Assembly: GCA_938084175.1 (NCBI GenBank)
Contig: CALKDR010000005.1
Location: forward strand, 1-42,657
Origin: an uncultured Campylobacterales bacterium
Lineage (GTDB): Bacteria > Campylobacterota > Campylobacteria > Campylobacterales > Arcobacteraceae
Reading direction: 5' to 3'
DNA length: 42,657 bases
Shown here: one piece after another, positions 42,640 through 42,657 of the stretch
Numbering within the stretch: position 1 is the first letter of the stretch
How the letters are laid out: each line of letters starts with the position of its first letter
Program-made: the position numbers and the translations under genes
The notes under the pieces: generated by a model
Seen by the model: only the letters and a program-made list of their open reading frames with translations
What the model was told of the DNA's origin: nothing
Databases searched by the model: none

Positions 42640-42657
42640 TGATTTAACACAAGATTT

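Noticed and set aside
1-42657. CRISPR arrays, insertion sequences, prophage genes, tRNAs or riboswitches
   Set aside because: I looked for regularly spaced repeats, transposase- or integrase-like proteins, tRNA-like cloverleaf ends and conserved riboswitch cores and found none that I could support.

Overview
The window is AT-rich, gene-dense bacterial DNA that looks like a free-living, Arcobacter-type member of the Campylobacterota. Several things point there: a Wolinella-type diheme quinol:fumarate reductase operon (frdCAB) followed directly by a pair of dynamin-like GTPases, the gene order I know from Campylobacter jejuni; a CfbpABC-like iron transporter; a UbiD-type decarboxylase of the size found in futalosine-pathway organisms; and a complete nuoA-N operon that keeps nuoE and nuoF, which C. 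jejuni and Helicobacter have lost. I see no mobile element, CRISPR array or tRNA.

Layout. (1) Positions 1-140 hold the minus-strand promoter and leader of a ribosomal RNA operon (consensus -35/-10 with 17-nt spacing, then a boxA-like antiterminator); the 16S gene would lie just left of the window. (2) 204-2595, minus strand: trpG/pabA, a GT-C-like membrane protein and a pseudopilin-like protein, tightly packed. (3) 2670-2945: small unknown gene, minus. (4) 3021-6723: ferric iron ABC transporter fbpABC behind two Fur-box-like sites, followed by a periplasmic-sensing GGDEF protein (6766-9042). (5) 9084-10898: UbiD-type decarboxylase, minus; 10989-12161: MalY/PatB-type aminotransferase, plus. 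(6) 12291-26800: one continuous nuo operon, nuoA-B-CD-E-F-[gltA]-G-H-I-J-K-L-M-N, with citrate synthase embedded between nuoF and nuoG. (7) 27023-30542: frdCAB. (8) 30638-38579: a nearly gap-free run of two dynamin-like GTPases, an outer-membrane porin, a very small periplasmic binding-like protein, a histidine kinase and a zinc-metallopeptidase-like protein. (9) 38597-40171: siroheme sulfite/nitrite reductase, minus. (10) 40416-42639: two unrelated Fe(II)/2-oxoglutarate-type oxygenases around a secreted DsrE-like protein.

How it fits together. The centre of the window is respiratory and central carbon metabolism: complex I and fumarate reductase exchange electrons with a menaquinone pool, the UbiD-like enzyme probably makes menaquinone, and citrate synthase is co-transcribed with complex I. 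Complex I is the most unusual part. NuoF keeps its FMN-site and Fe-S residues, but the residues that hold NADH in characterised enzymes are all replaced; NuoG is cut short after the N7 cluster; NuoH carries an insertion of about 90 residues with two extra membrane segments; NuoC and NuoD are fused. Together these suggest a complex I that does not use NADH in the usual way. The second unusual block is the dynamin-porin-sensor run, which couples membrane-remodelling GTPases to an apparent outer-membrane/periplasmic sensing module with no response regulator in sight.
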